Assembly: GCA_022572905.1 (NCBI GenBank)
Contig: JACZUZ010000125.1
Span: 1 to 6,356 of the forward strand
DNA length: 6,356 nt
Reading direction: 5' to 3'
Source: Candidatus Zixiibacteriota bacterium
GTDB taxonomy: Bacteria; Zixibacteria; MSB-5A5; GN15; JACZUZ01
Position numbers and translations under genes: made by a program. This document shows positions 5,732 through 6,356 of this stretch, one piece after another (within the stretch, counting starts at the first letter, position 1; each line of letters opens with the position of its first letter). Below the pieces are notes generated by a model. The model had not been told where the DNA came from. It did no database searches and saw only the letters and a list, made by a program, of their open reading frames with translations.

Positions 5732-6356
5732 ATGAATAAGATCGCGCTTTCAGTTGTTATTCCCGTTTACAATGGTGAAACATTCCTGCGGGATTGTCTG
5801 GCTTCGGTTCTGGCTGAAGCCAACGACCTGTCTTCTGAAATAGGCCTCTCTGAAATCGTTTGCGTAGATGACGCATCGAGCGACCGCTCGGTTGAGATAA
5901 TCTCCGCCGACTTCGCGTCGGTGACTCTGGTTTGTAACAATTACAACCGGGGCTTCGCTTATACTTGCAATCTGGGGATGCGCGAAAGCCGGGGCGAATT
6001 TATTTTTCTGCTCAATCAGGACACCAGACTAAAAAAGGGAGCGCTCAAGTCGCTCTATGGACGCTTGCAGCTCGACCAGAAAATCGCCTTTGTCGGTCCG
6101 CGCTTTGTTGGCTTCGACGGAGAGCTTCAGCGTAAATGCGCGTCGTTCCCGACATTCGGAAATGTTTTTTGGAAAATGGTCGGAATGAGTCGAATATTCC
6201 CAGAGTCGAAGCGCTTCGCAAATTTGGGGATGGGCTGGTTCGATCACCTGTCTGAATTCAGAGTGGATCAGCCAATGGGCGCCGCGCTGATGTTTCGCAG
6301 GGATATTCTAAATAAAGTCGGCTATCTGGATGAGTCATTCCCAATTTATTTTAATG
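5732..6356 (+). CDS. GT2-family glycosyltransferase, rhamnosyltransferase-like (3' end missing)
   Basis: Seen: 208 complete codons, still open at the right edge. The start MNKIALSVVIPVYNGETFLRD is the classic GT-A opening. EIVCVDDASSDRSVEII (41-57) holds the nucleotide-binding acid pair. NNYNRGFAYTCNLGMRES (69-86) is the N-x-G-F-A-x-x-x-N-x-G motif. FIFLLNQDTRL (90-100) is the metal-binding DxD-like segment, here N-Q-D. DQPMGAALMFRRDILNKVGYLDESFPIYFN (179-208) is the acceptor-side segment. Known: this motif order belongs to inverting family 2 transferases of the WbbL/rhamnosyltransferase type, usually about 300 residues. The E-D-V-D-L-C catalytic-base block normally comes right after F-x-Y-F and so lies just past the window. 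About 100 residues are missing only because the window ends. Specificity for rhamnose is a family-level guess. It probably extends the same glycan as the two upstream transferases, on the cytoplasmic membrane face. Confidence 0.88.
   Translation, partial: MNKIALSVVIPVYNGETFLRDCLASVLAEANDLSSEIGLSEIVCVDDASSDRSVEIISADFASVTLVCNNYNRGFAYTCNLGMRESRGEFIFLLNQDTRLKKGALKSLYGRLQLDQKIAFVGPRFVGFDGELQRKCASFPTFGNVFWKMVGMSRIFPESKRFANLGMGWFDHLSEFRVDQPMGAALMFRRDILNKVGYLDESFPIYFN

Overview
The window is a run of plus-strand genes from a bacterial surface-polysaccharide and cell-envelope locus, cut at both ends. It holds one secreted beta-propeller protein, one FemAB/GNAT-type acyltransferase and three glycosyltransferases. 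The last glycosyltransferase is truncated by the window edge. About 50 bases at the left edge may be the tail of another gene.

Organism: the base composition is moderate (a little under 50% GC by eye). The large propeller protein ends in a YPNPF / SGVY / GK-type domain (FlgD-Ig-like, type IX secretion C-terminal domain type). Most starts lack a clear Shine-Dalgarno site, and one has an A-rich leader instead. Together these suggest the FCB superphylum: Bacteroidota or one of the uncultured relatives such as Zixibacteria, Latescibacteria or Marinimicrobia. This is inference; nothing in the window fixes the phylum, and no rRNA or tRNA gene is present.

Layout: 1-47 possible end of a membrane-protein gene. 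55-2334 secreted two-component-regulator-type propeller protein resembling PorZ in architecture. 2294-3325 FemAB/GNAT-like acyltransferase, overlapping the previous gene by 41 bases. 3322-4407 GT4 glycosyltransferase, joined by an ATGA stop/start overlap. 4429-5667 second GT4-type glycosyltransferase after a 21-base A-rich gap. 5732 to the right edge, GT2 glycosyltransferase, open at its 3' end. All genes share a strand, the gaps are at most 64 bases and I see no terminator, so one operon is the simplest reading.

How they may work together: the glycosyltransferases would assemble a repeat unit of an exopolysaccharide, O-antigen or glycan carrier, and the acyltransferase could decorate a sugar or a wall/peptide precursor. 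The propeller protein would be exported. Its resemblance to PorZ, which in Porphyromonas handles anionic LPS for anchoring of type IX cargo, makes its position at the head of a glycan gene cluster the most interesting point here. No CRISPR array, insertion sequence, integrase, RNA gene or phage-like gene was found.
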